DNA of 64,000 bases from Aurantiacibacter atlanticus (GTDB lineage Bacteria > Pseudomonadota > Alphaproteobacteria > Sphingomonadales > Sphingomonadaceae), in assembly GCF_001077815.2 (NCBI RefSeq), contig NZ_CP015441.1, positions 124,001 through 188,000 on the forward strand, in the 5' to 3' direction. Position numbers and translations under genes: made by a program. The notes beneath the pieces are model-generated. The model was not told the origin of the DNA and did no database searches. It was given only the letters and a program-made list of their open reading frames with translations. The stretch's first letter is position 1, and each line of letters opens with the position of its first letter. Shown here in pieces: positions 8,036 to 16,135 of the stretch.

Positions 8036-8475
8036 TGAAAAGTCCCAAACTGTATATCGCGCTTGCCGTCCTACTCGCTGCTCTTGCGGGATTTCTGGGC
8101 GCGGTCGCAGCAGAGCGATGGTTCGCGCCAACCCAGCCGGGCAGTCTCCACGAATTCGTTCACGAACAGCTCGACCTCACCGCCCAACAGGAAGATCGGC
8201 TCGACCGTCTCGAGGAGCGCTACGCAATCGAGAACGCCCAGCGCGAACTGGCGGTTCGGCGTGCTAACGCCAATCTGGCCGCCGCGATGGACAAGGAGCA
8301 TGAATACGGCCCCGAGGTCAGTCTAGCCATCGACGAGGTCCACCAGAGCATGGGCGAATTGCAGAAGGCGACGGTCCGGCATGTTTTCGCGATGCGCCGC
8401 ATTCTCGACCAAGAGCAGCAACGCGAATTCGATCAGCAGGTTGCCCGGTCACTGACCGGTTCGCCTTCGGAATGA
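8035..8475 (+). CDS. CnrX-like periplasmic metal sensor
   Basis: 146 aa: one N-terminal membrane anchor (about 6-28) and a periplasmic four-helix hairpin of the CnrX/Spy-CpxP type. The five residues that bind Ni/Co in CnrX (His, His, Glu, His, Met) are all present with identical spacing: H39, H43, E60, H116 and M120, in LHEFVHEQ, LEERYA and RHVFAM. Family knowledge: metal binding by CnrX releases CnrH from CnrY. Start at ATG 8035, overlapping the cnrY stop. The neighbours are copper genes, so the physiological metal could be copper as well as Ni/Co. Confidence 0.85.
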   Translation: MKSPKLYIALAVLLAALAGFLGAVAAERWFAPTQPGSLHEFVHEQLDLTAQQEDRLDRLEERYAIENAQRELAVRRANANLAAAMDKEHEYGPEVSLAIDEVHQSMGELQKATVRHVFAMRRILDQEQQREFDQQVARSLTGSPSE

Positions 8476-8482
8476 TCGCGGA

Positions 8483-9043
8483 GTGCAGGGGCAGCCGGAT
8501 AGTCAGGAGCAGGCGCTTGTTGCAAAAGTTGCCGCCGGTGACCGCCGCGCATTCACGGAACTTGTAGAACCGCTCATACCCCGCCTGCTTGCAACCTCAT
8601 TGCGAATGGTTGGCTCACATGATGAAGCCGAAGACGTTGTGCAGAATGCCCTTGCTTCGGCGTGGATCGCCCGCAAGCGCCTCGATCCGGCGCGGCCCGT
8701 TCTCCCGTTCCTCACGACGATCACACTCAACAAATGCCGCGACAAACTCCGCAGGCGGAAGGCAGCGCAGTTCCTGGGGTTCGGAAAGGCTTCCATGCCG
8801 GAACTTGCCTCCGATCCTGCGCCCTCGCCGGAATCCGAGACAGTCGATCGGCAGCTTCTGCAAAAGACCCATGCCGAAATTCAACGGCTTCCCGTGCGGC
8901 TGCGCGAGGCGCTGATTCTCGTTGCCATCGATGGGCGAAGCCAGAACGAGGTTGCCGATATAATGGGTGTTTCGGAGAAGGCGGTGGAATCGCTGGTCTA
9001 CCGTGCCCGAAAGGCTCTGAAGGAAAAAATTTCGCGCGCGTGA
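8483..9043 (+). CDS. ECF RNA polymerase sigma factor (CnrH-like)
   Basis: 186 aa with sigma region 2 (about 24-65, SLRMVGSHDEAEDVVQNALASAW) and region 4 (about 133-182, RLPVRLREALILVAIDG then NEVADIMGVSEKAVESLVYRARK) and no region 3, the ECF architecture. It follows the sensor gene by 7 bases and starts at GTG. With the two genes before it, it forms a CnrYXH-type surface-signalling unit. Probable targets are the three GGGGA-N14-CGTA sites, including its own operon, giving autoregulation. The copA-proximal site overlaps its own stop codon. Confidence 0.88.
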   Translation: MQGQPDSQEQALVAKVAAGDRRAFTELVEPLIPRLLATSLRMVGSHDEAEDVVQNALASAWIARKRLDPARPVLPFLTTITLNKCRDKLRRRKAAQFLGFGKASMPELASDPAPSPESETVDRQLLQKTHAEIQRLPVRLREALILVAIDGRSQNEVADIMGVSEKAVESLVYRARKALKEKISRA

Positions 9044-9066
9044 GGGGAAGCGCCTCCAGCCGCGTA
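9044..9066 (+). promoter_or_regulatory. candidate ECF promoter of copA
   Basis: GGGGA (9044-9048), 14 bases, CGTA (9063-9066), about 36 bases before the copA ATG. Third copy of the motif seen at 7657-7679 and 7697-7719. It begins at the end of the sigma-factor gene, within 1 base of its TGA. Confidence 0.5.
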
Positions 9067-9101
9067 GGATAGGGCAAACCTCCTTCGAACAGGACTTTCT
9101 C

Positions 9102-10964
9102 ATGCAAGCAATCAATCGACGCAAATTCCTGGGCTCGAGTATCGTCGCCGGCGGCCTGTTTGGTGCCACCGCCGCGATGCCCGCCTGGGCGCGCGGCGGC
9201 AACATGAATGGCGCGACGATCCGCCAGGGTTTCGATGAAGTATCCGGCCGCAATATCGATCTAACCATCGCGCGCGGCCCGCGAATTGTTCAGGGCCGTA
9301 GCGGTATGGGAGTGGCGGTGAACGGTAGCGTTCCCGGTCCGCTGGTGCGGCTGAAAGAAGGCGATCCTGTCAATCTCAATGTGACAAATGCGCTGGACGA
9401 AGACAGTTCGATCCACTGGCACGGACTGCTTGTGCCGTTTCAGTTCGATGGCGTGCCCGGTGTGAGCTTTCCCGGTATCGGGCCGCGGCAGACATTCACC
9501 TACGAAATGCCCGCCATACGGCAGGCTGGCACCTATTGGTGGCATAGCCATTCCGGCCTGCAGGAACAGGCCGGGCATTACGGGCCCATCATCGTCGATC
9601 CTACCGGACCCGATCCGGTGCAGGCCGACTACGATTACGTGATGCTGCTCAGCGAATTTACGCCGATGCATCCCCACACAATCATGTCGAAGCTGAAGAA
9701 GGGCGAGGGGTACTTCAATTACCAGCAACGCACGTTGACCGATGATTATCCGCTGACCGGAGAAGAGCGCCGGATGTGGGCAGAAATGCGCATGATGCCG
9801 ACAGATATCCTCGACGTCACGGGCTCGACCTACACTTACCTCGCCAATGGACACGGTCCCGAAGAAGGGCTGGAATATCTGTTTTCGCGCGGCAAGCGGG
9901 TCCGCATCCGGGTGATCAATGGCAGCGCCATGTCCTTTTACAACGTCCGTATTCCCGGGCTGAAATTCTGGGTCGTAGCGGCCGACGGTCTCAACGTGAG
10001 GCCGGTCGAGGTCGAAGAGTTCCAGATCGGCACCGCCGAGACCTACGATATAGTCGTCGAACCGACCGGCGAAGCGCATACCATCGTCGCGGAAAGCATG
10101 GATCGCTCGGGCATGGCGGTCGCCACGCTTGCCAGCCGCCCCGGTGCCCGCGCGCCTGTCCCCGCGCTGCGCGATCCGCCGCTCCTGACGATGGCCGATA
10201 TGGGCATGGCGGGTATGGGTGGCATGGCTGGAATGGAAGGTGACATGTCAGGCATGGATCATAGCGCGATGGGACATGGAACCTCGCCGCCGGACGGTAT
10301 GGACATGAGCGACAGCGGCGACGGGTCAAGCGAGGGAGCGATGGCCGGAATGGCTGGAATGTCGATGGGCGGCATGGACATGCGCGACACGTCCAGGCTG
10401 CCACCCGATGTGAAGGTCAGTCCAGGCATAGACATGGTTGCCATGAACCCGCAGGACCGGATGGGCGATCCTGGTATCGGCCTCGACAAGGTTCCGCATA
10501 AGGTGCTGAACTACAAGGATCTGGTCGCGCTCGAACCGAATGACGATCTGCGCACGCCGTCGCGCCAGATGGAAATTCATCTCACCGGGAACATGGAACG
10601 CTACATGTGGTCGTTCGACGGCGAGAAGTTCTCGGCCGTCAGCGACGAGCCGATCCGCTTTGCCTATAACGAACGGGTTCGGGTCAAGCTGGTCAACAAC
10701 ACCATGATGGCGCACCCGATCCACCTTCACGGTCATTTCTTCGAGCTCGTCAACGGCGCACCTGCCGATCGCCAACCACAAAAGCACACGGTGGTCGTGC
10801 AGCCCGGCGGCTTCGCCCAGTTCGATCTCACCGCCGACGAGCCAGGAGACTGGGCGTTTCACTGCCATCTTCTCTATCACATGCATGCCGGCATGTTCCA
10901 GATCGTAACGGTCGCGCAGGAAGCAGGGCAACCAGACGTACAGCGCGTGGGAGAGAGCGGATGA
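9102..10964 (+). CDS. copA: CopA periplasmic multicopper oxidase
   Basis: 620 aa, Tat-exported (NRRKFLGSS, cleavage near MPAWA). Three cupredoxin domains carry the copper ligands: HWHG (105-108), WWHSHSG (146-152), HPIHLHGHFFE (about 537-547) and HCHLLYHMHAGM (about 587-598). A Met/Gly/His-rich insertion at about 363-430 (repeated GMAGM and MDHSAMGH) is the CopA methionine-rich copper-storage region. The protein oxidises Cu(I) and sequesters copper in the periplasm. Its stop overlaps copB by ATGA. A candidate ECF promoter precedes it. Confidence 0.95.
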   Translation: MQAINRRKFLGSSIVAGGLFGATAAMPAWARGGNMNGATIRQGFDEVSGRNIDLTIARGPRIVQGRSGMGVAVNGSVPGPLVRLKEGDPVNLNVTNALDEDSSIHWHGLLVPFQFDGVPGVSFPGIGPRQTFTYEMPAIRQAGTYWWHSHSGLQEQAGHYGPIIVDPTGPDPVQADYDYVMLLSEFTPMHPHTIMSKLKKGEGYFNYQQRTLTDDYPLTGEERRMWAEMRMMPTDILDVTGSTYTYLANGHGPEEGLEYLFSRGKRVRIRVINGSAMSFYNVRIPGLKFWVVAADGLNVRPVEVEEFQIGTAETYDIVVEPTGEAHTIVAESMDRSGMAVATLASRPGARAPVPALRDPPLLTMADMGMAGMGGMAGMEGDMSGMDHSAMGHGTSPPDGMDMSDSGDGSSEGAMAGMAGMSMGGMDMRDTSRLPPDVKVSPGIDMVAMNPQDRMGDPGIGLDKVPHKVLNYKDLVALEPNDDLRTPSRQMEIHLTGNMERYMWSFDGEKFSAVSDEPIRFAYNERVRVKLVNNTMMAHPIHLHGHFFELVNGAPADRQPQKHTVVVQPGGFAQFDLTADEPGDWAFHCHLLYHMHAGMFQIVTVAQEAGQPDVQRVGESG

Positions 10965-12112
10965 AGTATATGATCGCGCTCATGCTCGCCGGAACGGCAA
11001 CGCCCGCCTTCGCGCAAGACCATGGCCATAACCATTCCATGCCGATGCAGCCTGCCGACCCGCAGGACGCAGAGGAGGCCGCCGAAGAGGAAAGCAGCGG
11101 AGAGGATGCTTCGCCGCCATCCTCCGCAATGCCCATGGACCATTCGCAAATGGACCATGGTGCAATGGATCACCAATCCATGCAGCCGCAAGGTGAAGGT
11201 AGCCCCGAGATGCCGCAACCCATGGGCCAGTCACCTGTAGACCACTCACAGATGGATCATTCGCAAATGGGCCATGGGTCGATGGATCAGTCCGGAGTGG
11301 TCGACGACCAAGCGGGCGGAGAAATGGACCATTCCGCCATGGGTCATGAGGCGATGGCGATGGACATTCCCTCGGGTCCGCCGCCCGCTTCCGCGGGTTC
11401 GGGCCCTGCACGCGCCGCAGATGCCATATGGGGTGTTGAGGCAATGCGCGAGAGCCGTGAGCAGTTGCGCGATGAACAGGGCGGCCAGACATATTTCTGG
11501 TTCCAGGGTGACCGCGTCGAATACCGCGCGCGCGAAGGATCCGACGGCTATCTGTTCGACCTTCAGGGGTATTACGGTGGCGATCTCGACAAATTCTGGT
11601 TCAAATCGGAAGGTGAAGGCAGTTTCGGCGAGAAGATCGAAAGCGCCGAAGTCCAGGCGCTCTACAGTCGCGCTATCGCGCCGTTTTTCGATTTCCAGGC
11701 CGGTATCCGGCAGGATTTCGCGCCATTGGACCGCACCTATGCGGTGGTCGGCATCCAGGGCCTCGCACCCTATCTGTTCGAGGTGGATGCCGCCGCATTC
11801 CTGTCCGACAAAGGCGACCTGACGGCGCGCATTGAGGCCGAGCTCGACCAGCGAATTACCCAGCGCCTGGTCCTTCAACCCCGTGTGGAAGCGTCCTTTT
11901 CGGCGCAGGACGTGCCTGAACTGGGCATCGGTGCGGGCTTGGATACAGTCGAAGCCGGCCTTCGCCTGCGTTATCATTTCGCGCGTGAGTTCGCGCCCTA
12001 TATCGGGATCGATCAGGAATGGAGGATCGGTCAGAGCGCCGACTACGCACGCGCCGAAGGAGAAGATCCCAGCGTGACGAATTATGTCGTCGGCATACGG
12101 TTCTGGTTCTGA
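10961..12112 (+). CDS. copB: CopB outer-membrane copper-binding protein
   Basis: 383 aa. Signal peptide 1-18 (cleavage after AFA), then an acidic stretch and a Met/His repeat region (about 50-135) with many copies of MDHSQMDH and MDHGAMDH. The C-terminal domain from about 150 (AIWGVEAMRESREQLRDEQGG onward) is the CopB beta-barrel, ending in the outer-membrane-type aromatic VVGIRFWF. It works with CopA in binding copper at the outer membrane. The ATG overlaps the copA stop. Confidence 0.95.
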   Translation: MKYMIALMLAGTATPAFAQDHGHNHSMPMQPADPQDAEEAAEEESSGEDASPPSSAMPMDHSQMDHGAMDHQSMQPQGEGSPEMPQPMGQSPVDHSQMDHSQMGHGSMDQSGVVDDQAGGEMDHSAMGHEAMAMDIPSGPPPASAGSGPARAADAIWGVEAMRESREQLRDEQGGQTYFWFQGDRVEYRAREGSDGYLFDLQGYYGGDLDKFWFKSEGEGSFGEKIESAEVQALYSRAIAPFFDFQAGIRQDFAPLDRTYAVVGIQGLAPYLFEVDAAAFLSDKGDLTARIEAELDQRITQRLVLQPRVEASFSAQDVPELGIGAGLDTVEAGLRLRYHFAREFAPYIGIDQEWRIGQSADYARAEGEDPSVTNYVVGIRFWF

Positions 12113-12129
12113 GTAACAAGGAAAGTTCG

Positions 12130-12690
12130 ATGCACACTACAATCATTCGGGGCGTGGCCGCTGCGGCGCTTGCTTTATCCGCGGCACCGGCGTTGGCCCA
12201 GGACATGGACCATTCCGCGCATGGGGAGCATTCGCAATCGAAGCAGATGGACCATTCGGCGCAGGGCATGAACCAGGCGGATCATATGGCGGCCATGAAC
12301 GACGACGTCGCGGGGGCGGAGGCTGCTCTCACAGCGTATCGTAACGCGCTGACGGCGCGCGATGCTGAGGCCATGACAGCCTTGTTTGCGGAAGAATCCT
12401 TCGTTTACGAGAACGGAAAGGATGAAGGCAGCTTCACGAACTACATGGCGCATCACCTGGGGCCTGAACTGGACGCGATCACCAGTTTCACCTTCGGTGA
12501 GCCGACCGTTGCAGTCACCCGGATGGGACACATGGCTTACGGCCGGGAAACCTATACCTACCGGATTGAACTGGCGGATGGACGCGTGATCGATCGCGAA
12601 GGCGTGGCAACGTCGGTACTCACGCACGACGCCAATGGCTGGAAGATCGTGCAATACCATTCATCGTCGCGTCCTCCTCGCAACCAATAA
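12130..12690 (+). CDS. exported SnoaL/DUF4440-like protein with Met/His leader
   Basis: 186 aa. Signal peptide ends near ALAQ (24); a short metal-binding-like segment follows (DMDHSAHGEHS, QMDHSAQGM, about 25-52). The rest is an NTF2/SnoaL-like cone fold (EAALTAYRNALTARDAEAMTALF then WKIVQYHSSSR) as in DUF4440 proteins. AAGGAAAG lies before the ATG at 12130, and it follows copB by 17 bases. The His/Met leader resembles that of CopB, so it is probably a periplasmic copper-binding accessory; no catalytic role can be read. Confidence 0.8.
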   Translation: MHTTIIRGVAAAALALSAAPALAQDMDHSAHGEHSQSKQMDHSAQGMNQADHMAAMNDDVAGAEAALTAYRNALTARDAEAMTALFAEESFVYENGKDEGSFTNYMAHHLGPELDAITSFTFGEPTVAVTRMGHMAYGRETYTYRIELADGRVIDREGVATSVLTHDANGWKIVQYHSSSRPPRNQ

Positions 12691-12696
12691 GACCTC

Positions 12697-13434
12697 ATGG
12701 CGTCGGTTCCAGCTCTACGAAAGCCGTCACGCAAGCTGCGGCTGCACATATTCGGCAGCAAGCTGCATAAGTGGCTCGCGCTTGTTGTCGGCGTGCAGGT
12801 GCTGTTGTGGATGGGAACCGGCGCTATCATGTCCTTTCTCAAGATCGAGCAGGTACGGTCCGAGCACGTCATATCGCGCGAGGCCGAAACACTCGATCCT
12901 GAGTTTCCGGCGCCGCAATGGTTGGTGGATCGACAGGGCATCGTTGCCGTGACGACCAAGTCCGTAGCTGGCCGTCCCCTCGTTCAAGTCGAGCGTAGCG
13001 ATGGCTCGATGACGCTTCATGAGACCGAGACCGGAACGAGGGTATCTCCCCTCCCACTCGCCGATGCCCAGGCCATCGCTTCGCGGGCCTGGACCGGTCC
13101 CGAGACCTCGATCACCGGTGCTAAGCTGATCGAGCGCCCGATAGGAACAGAGTTCCGAGGTCCGTTTCCGGCGTGGCAAATCACCTTCTCCGATCCAGAC
13201 GCGACGAGGCTCTACATCGATGCGTCGAGCGGCGCGATTCTCGCCGCTCGAAGCGATACCTGGCGCTTCTTCGACTTCGTCTGGGGCTTGCACATCATGG
13301 ACTGGACCCAGCGCGACCGGATCAACAGCTGGTGGCTGCTGCTTTTCGGAATCGGTGGAACGGTCATCGCGTTGTCGGGCTTTGTACTGCTGGCGAACCG
13401 GTTCCCGAAACTGCGCCGCAGAAAGGTCCGGTGA
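12697..13434 (+). CDS. PepSY-domain membrane protein
   Basis: 245 aa. First membrane helix at about 28-50 (HKWLALVVGVQVLLWMGTGA), a periplasmic PepSY region (about 60-190, with FPAWQITFSDPDATRLYIDASSGAILAARSD) and a C-terminal membrane helix (about 212-235). This PepSY_TM arrangement is common beside TonB receptors and copper genes and is thought to take part in metal reduction or handling, but no reaction is proven. It is 6 bases after the SnoaL-like gene and likely cotranscribed with copAB. Confidence 0.82.
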   Translation: MASVPALRKPSRKLRLHIFGSKLHKWLALVVGVQVLLWMGTGAIMSFLKIEQVRSEHVISREAETLDPEFPAPQWLVDRQGIVAVTTKSVAGRPLVQVERSDGSMTLHETETGTRVSPLPLADAQAIASRAWTGPETSITGAKLIERPIGTEFRGPFPAWQITFSDPDATRLYIDASSGAILAARSDTWRFFDFVWGLHIMDWTQRDRINSWWLLLFGIGGTVIALSGFVLLANRFPKLRRRKVR

Positions 13435-13540
13435 TCTATCCAAGGTATCCAATAATCGCGCTAATGATAGAAAGGCGCAATGTCATCCCTGCCCAGAAGT
13501 ATCGGGAAAGTTTGCCAAGATCAAAACAGCGAGGCCCGTC

Positions 13541-16006
13541 ATGAACAGTTCCGAACAAACCGCACCTCATCGAAAGGTTTCGATTCTACCGCGGATAGTC
13601 GCGATTCTGATCGGACTCATCGGTGCAACACTGTTTGCCGGTGGCATCTGGCTCGCAATCCTTGGCGGCTCGCTTTACTATGGGCTGACCGGCGCGGCGC
13701 TGCTTGCTTCCGCCTATTTCATCTTTCGCGGGAAAGCCTTGGGCGCGTGGATTTACGTCGGCATCTATATGGTGACCGTGCCCTGGGCATTATGGGAGAG
13801 CGGCAATGATCCGTGGGCGCTCGTGCCGCGGCTTGTTGGTCCGACCGTTCTCCTCGCTCTGGTCGCTTTGGTTTCACCCCGCCTTTATCGGCCGACAAGA
13901 TGGCCAGTTGCACTTGCAGGGGCTGGGGGAGCGGTGGTGTTCCTTGCGGTTGCACTCTGGGTTGCATCGGCATCGGGCCCCGATCCGGTGAGGGGGGAAC
14001 TCCCGATAGCCCAGGCCGGGATAGAGTTCGAGGATGTGGGCGTTGACTGGCCAGCCTGGGGAGGAACCCATTCAGGTCAGCGTTATTCGCAGTTGGATCA
14101 GATCACACCGGCCAATGTCGGCGGCCTGAAGCGCGCATGGATAGCACATACCGGCGATCTGCCCCTAGGTGCGGGTGAAGGCAAATACGCCCCAGAAACG
14201 ACCCCGCTGAAGATCGGCGACCGTTTGTATCTGTGCTCGGCGATGAATATTCTCATCGCGCTCGACGCGCAAACCGGCGCGGAAATCTGGCGCCACGATC
14301 CACAAGTCTCCACCGCCGCCATTCCCTATTCGGCCTCCTGCCGCGGCGTGACCGCCTACACCCGCCCACGGGACAGCGGCACACAGCTTTCCGGAGGCGC
14401 CCAAGGCTCTCCTTCCCAGAATGGAGGCGCGCCGCTCGTACCTTCGAGAGCTGCAGCGAATTGCGCGATGCGCATTATTGAAGGGACGCTCGATGGCCGT
14501 CTCATCGCCGTCGATGCCGAAACCGGCCGCCCCTGCGCCGACTTTGGCGTCAACGGCGAGGTCGATATCAAAGAGGGCATGGGCCAGACATATCCAGGCA
14601 TGGTGGCGATCACGGCTCCTCCGGTGATCGTGCGCGGCAACATCGTGACGGGCCATCAGGTTCTCGACGGGCAGCGCAACAGCGCACCGTCGGGCGTAAT
14701 CCAGGCGTTTGACGCCGTTACCGGGGAGCGCGCCTGGGCATGGGATATGGGGCGTCCGGGAGAATTTGGCGAACCTGCTCCAGGCGAGCAATTCACGCGC
14801 GGGACGCCCAATATGTGGACGACGGCTTCGGCGGACGAGGAATTCGGTCTCGTCTACCTTCCCATGGGCAACAGCGCGGTCGATTACTGGAGTTCGGATC
14901 GCAGTCCACAGGAAAACGAATTCTCGACGGCGCTCGTGGCATTGGACGGCGAGACGGGCGAGCCACGCTGGCGTTTCCAGACCGTATACAAGGACGTCTG
15001 GGACTACGACCTCGGGAGCCAGGCAACGCTTGTCGATCTGCCGGGCGGAACGCCGGCGATTATTCTCCCGTCGAAGCAGGGCGAGATCTACATTCTCGAC
15101 CGACGTACCGGTCGACCGCTGCACACCGTGATCGAGCGCGCCGTGCCGCAAGGTGGTGTGGAGCCCGCCGAGCGCACCGCCACGCAGCCCTATTCGGGCT
15201 TTGCGACGCTGCGCAGACCCTCTCTCGAAGAACGCGACATGTGGGGCATGACGCCAATCGACCAGATGATCTGCCGCATCCAGTATCGGCAGTCGGCCTA
15301 TGATGGCTACTATACGCCTCCCACGTCAGATCGCCGGTGGATCCAGTATCCCGGTTACAATGGTGGATCCGACTGGGGATCGGTGGCGATCGATCCGCGC
15401 CGCGGAGTGATCTACGCCAACTATAACGACATGCCCAACCACAACCGCCTCGTCCCTCGCGCAGTGGCGGACGAAAAGGGATGGGAGCCGCGCGGCCCGC
15501 AGGGCAATCAAGGTGGCGGTGGTTCTGAAGGTGAAGGCTCGCCCCAGACCGGTACGCCGTTCGCCATCGACGTCAACGCGGGCTGGCGGCTCGGGCTGAC
15601 CGGCCTTCTGTGTAAAGAGCCGCCTTATGGCGGCATTCGTGCGATCGACATGAGTAGCGGCGAGACGCTATGGGACCGGCCCTTCGGTTCGGCACGCGCA
15701 AACGGTCCCTGGGGTCTTGCTCTTGGCATTCCGTTCACGATCGGTACGCCCAACAATGGCGGCGGTGTCGTGACGGCAGGAGGACTGCTGTTCATTGCCG
15801 CGACGACCGACAATCTGATCCGCGCGATCGACGTAGAAACCGGTGAAACCGTCTGGACCGACGTCCTGCCGGGCGGCGGCCAAGCCAACGTGATGACCTA
15901 CTCCCAGGACGGCCGCCAGTATGTCGTGGTTATGGCAGGCGGGCATCATTTCATGAAGACACCTGTCAGCGACGCAATAGTAGCCTACGCGCTGCCCTGG
16001 AACTAG
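13541..16006 (+). CDS. membrane-bound PQQ-dependent glucose dehydrogenase family
   Basis: 821 aa. Five membrane helices at about 17-145 are followed by a periplasmic eight-bladed quinoprotein domain beginning with WPAWGGTHSGQRYSQLDQIT and continuing through WKDVWDYDLGSQ-type and ILPSKQGEIYILDRRTG motifs, as in Gcd (about 800 aa). The family oxidises aldoses (or quinate/shikimate) at C1 in the periplasm and passes electrons to ubiquinone. The start at 13541 is chosen because the longer frame upstream covers the PepSY gene end. It is separated from PepSY by 106 bases. Acid products could chelate metals (inference). No PQQ biosynthesis genes are visible here. Confidence 0.9.
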   Translation: MNSSEQTAPHRKVSILPRIVAILIGLIGATLFAGGIWLAILGGSLYYGLTGAALLASAYFIFRGKALGAWIYVGIYMVTVPWALWESGNDPWALVPRLVGPTVLLALVALVSPRLYRPTRWPVALAGAGGAVVFLAVALWVASASGPDPVRGELPIAQAGIEFEDVGVDWPAWGGTHSGQRYSQLDQITPANVGGLKRAWIAHTGDLPLGAGEGKYAPETTPLKIGDRLYLCSAMNILIALDAQTGAEIWRHDPQVSTAAIPYSASCRGVTAYTRPRDSGTQLSGGAQGSPSQNGGAPLVPSRAAANCAMRIIEGTLDGRLIAVDAETGRPCADFGVNGEVDIKEGMGQTYPGMVAITAPPVIVRGNIVTGHQVLDGQRNSAPSGVIQAFDAVTGERAWAWDMGRPGEFGEPAPGEQFTRGTPNMWTTASADEEFGLVYLPMGNSAVDYWSSDRSPQENEFSTALVALDGETGEPRWRFQTVYKDVWDYDLGSQATLVDLPGGTPAIILPSKQGEIYILDRRTGRPLHTVIERAVPQGGVEPAERTATQPYSGFATLRRPSLEERDMWGMTPIDQMICRIQYRQSAYDGYYTPPTSDRRWIQYPGYNGGSDWGSVAIDPRRGVIYANYNDMPNHNRLVPRAVADEKGWEPRGPQGNQGGGGSEGEGSPQTGTPFAIDVNAGWRLGLTGLLCKEPPYGGIRAIDMSSGETLWDRPFGSARANGPWGLALGIPFTIGTPNNGGGVVTAGGLLFIAATTDNLIRAIDVETGETVWTDVLPGGGQANVMTYSQDGRQYVVVMAGGHHFMKTPVSDAIVAYALPWN

Positions 16007-16135
16007 CTAAGGAGAAATCACTGGGCAGAGGGATTGCCTGCCAGCGTTCCTAGGCAGAACCGGCATTGATCGCTTCAAGCTTCGTGTCCGTCATCACAAA
16101 TAAGGCCATTTGCCGCTTCGTGACACCCCGGTTTT

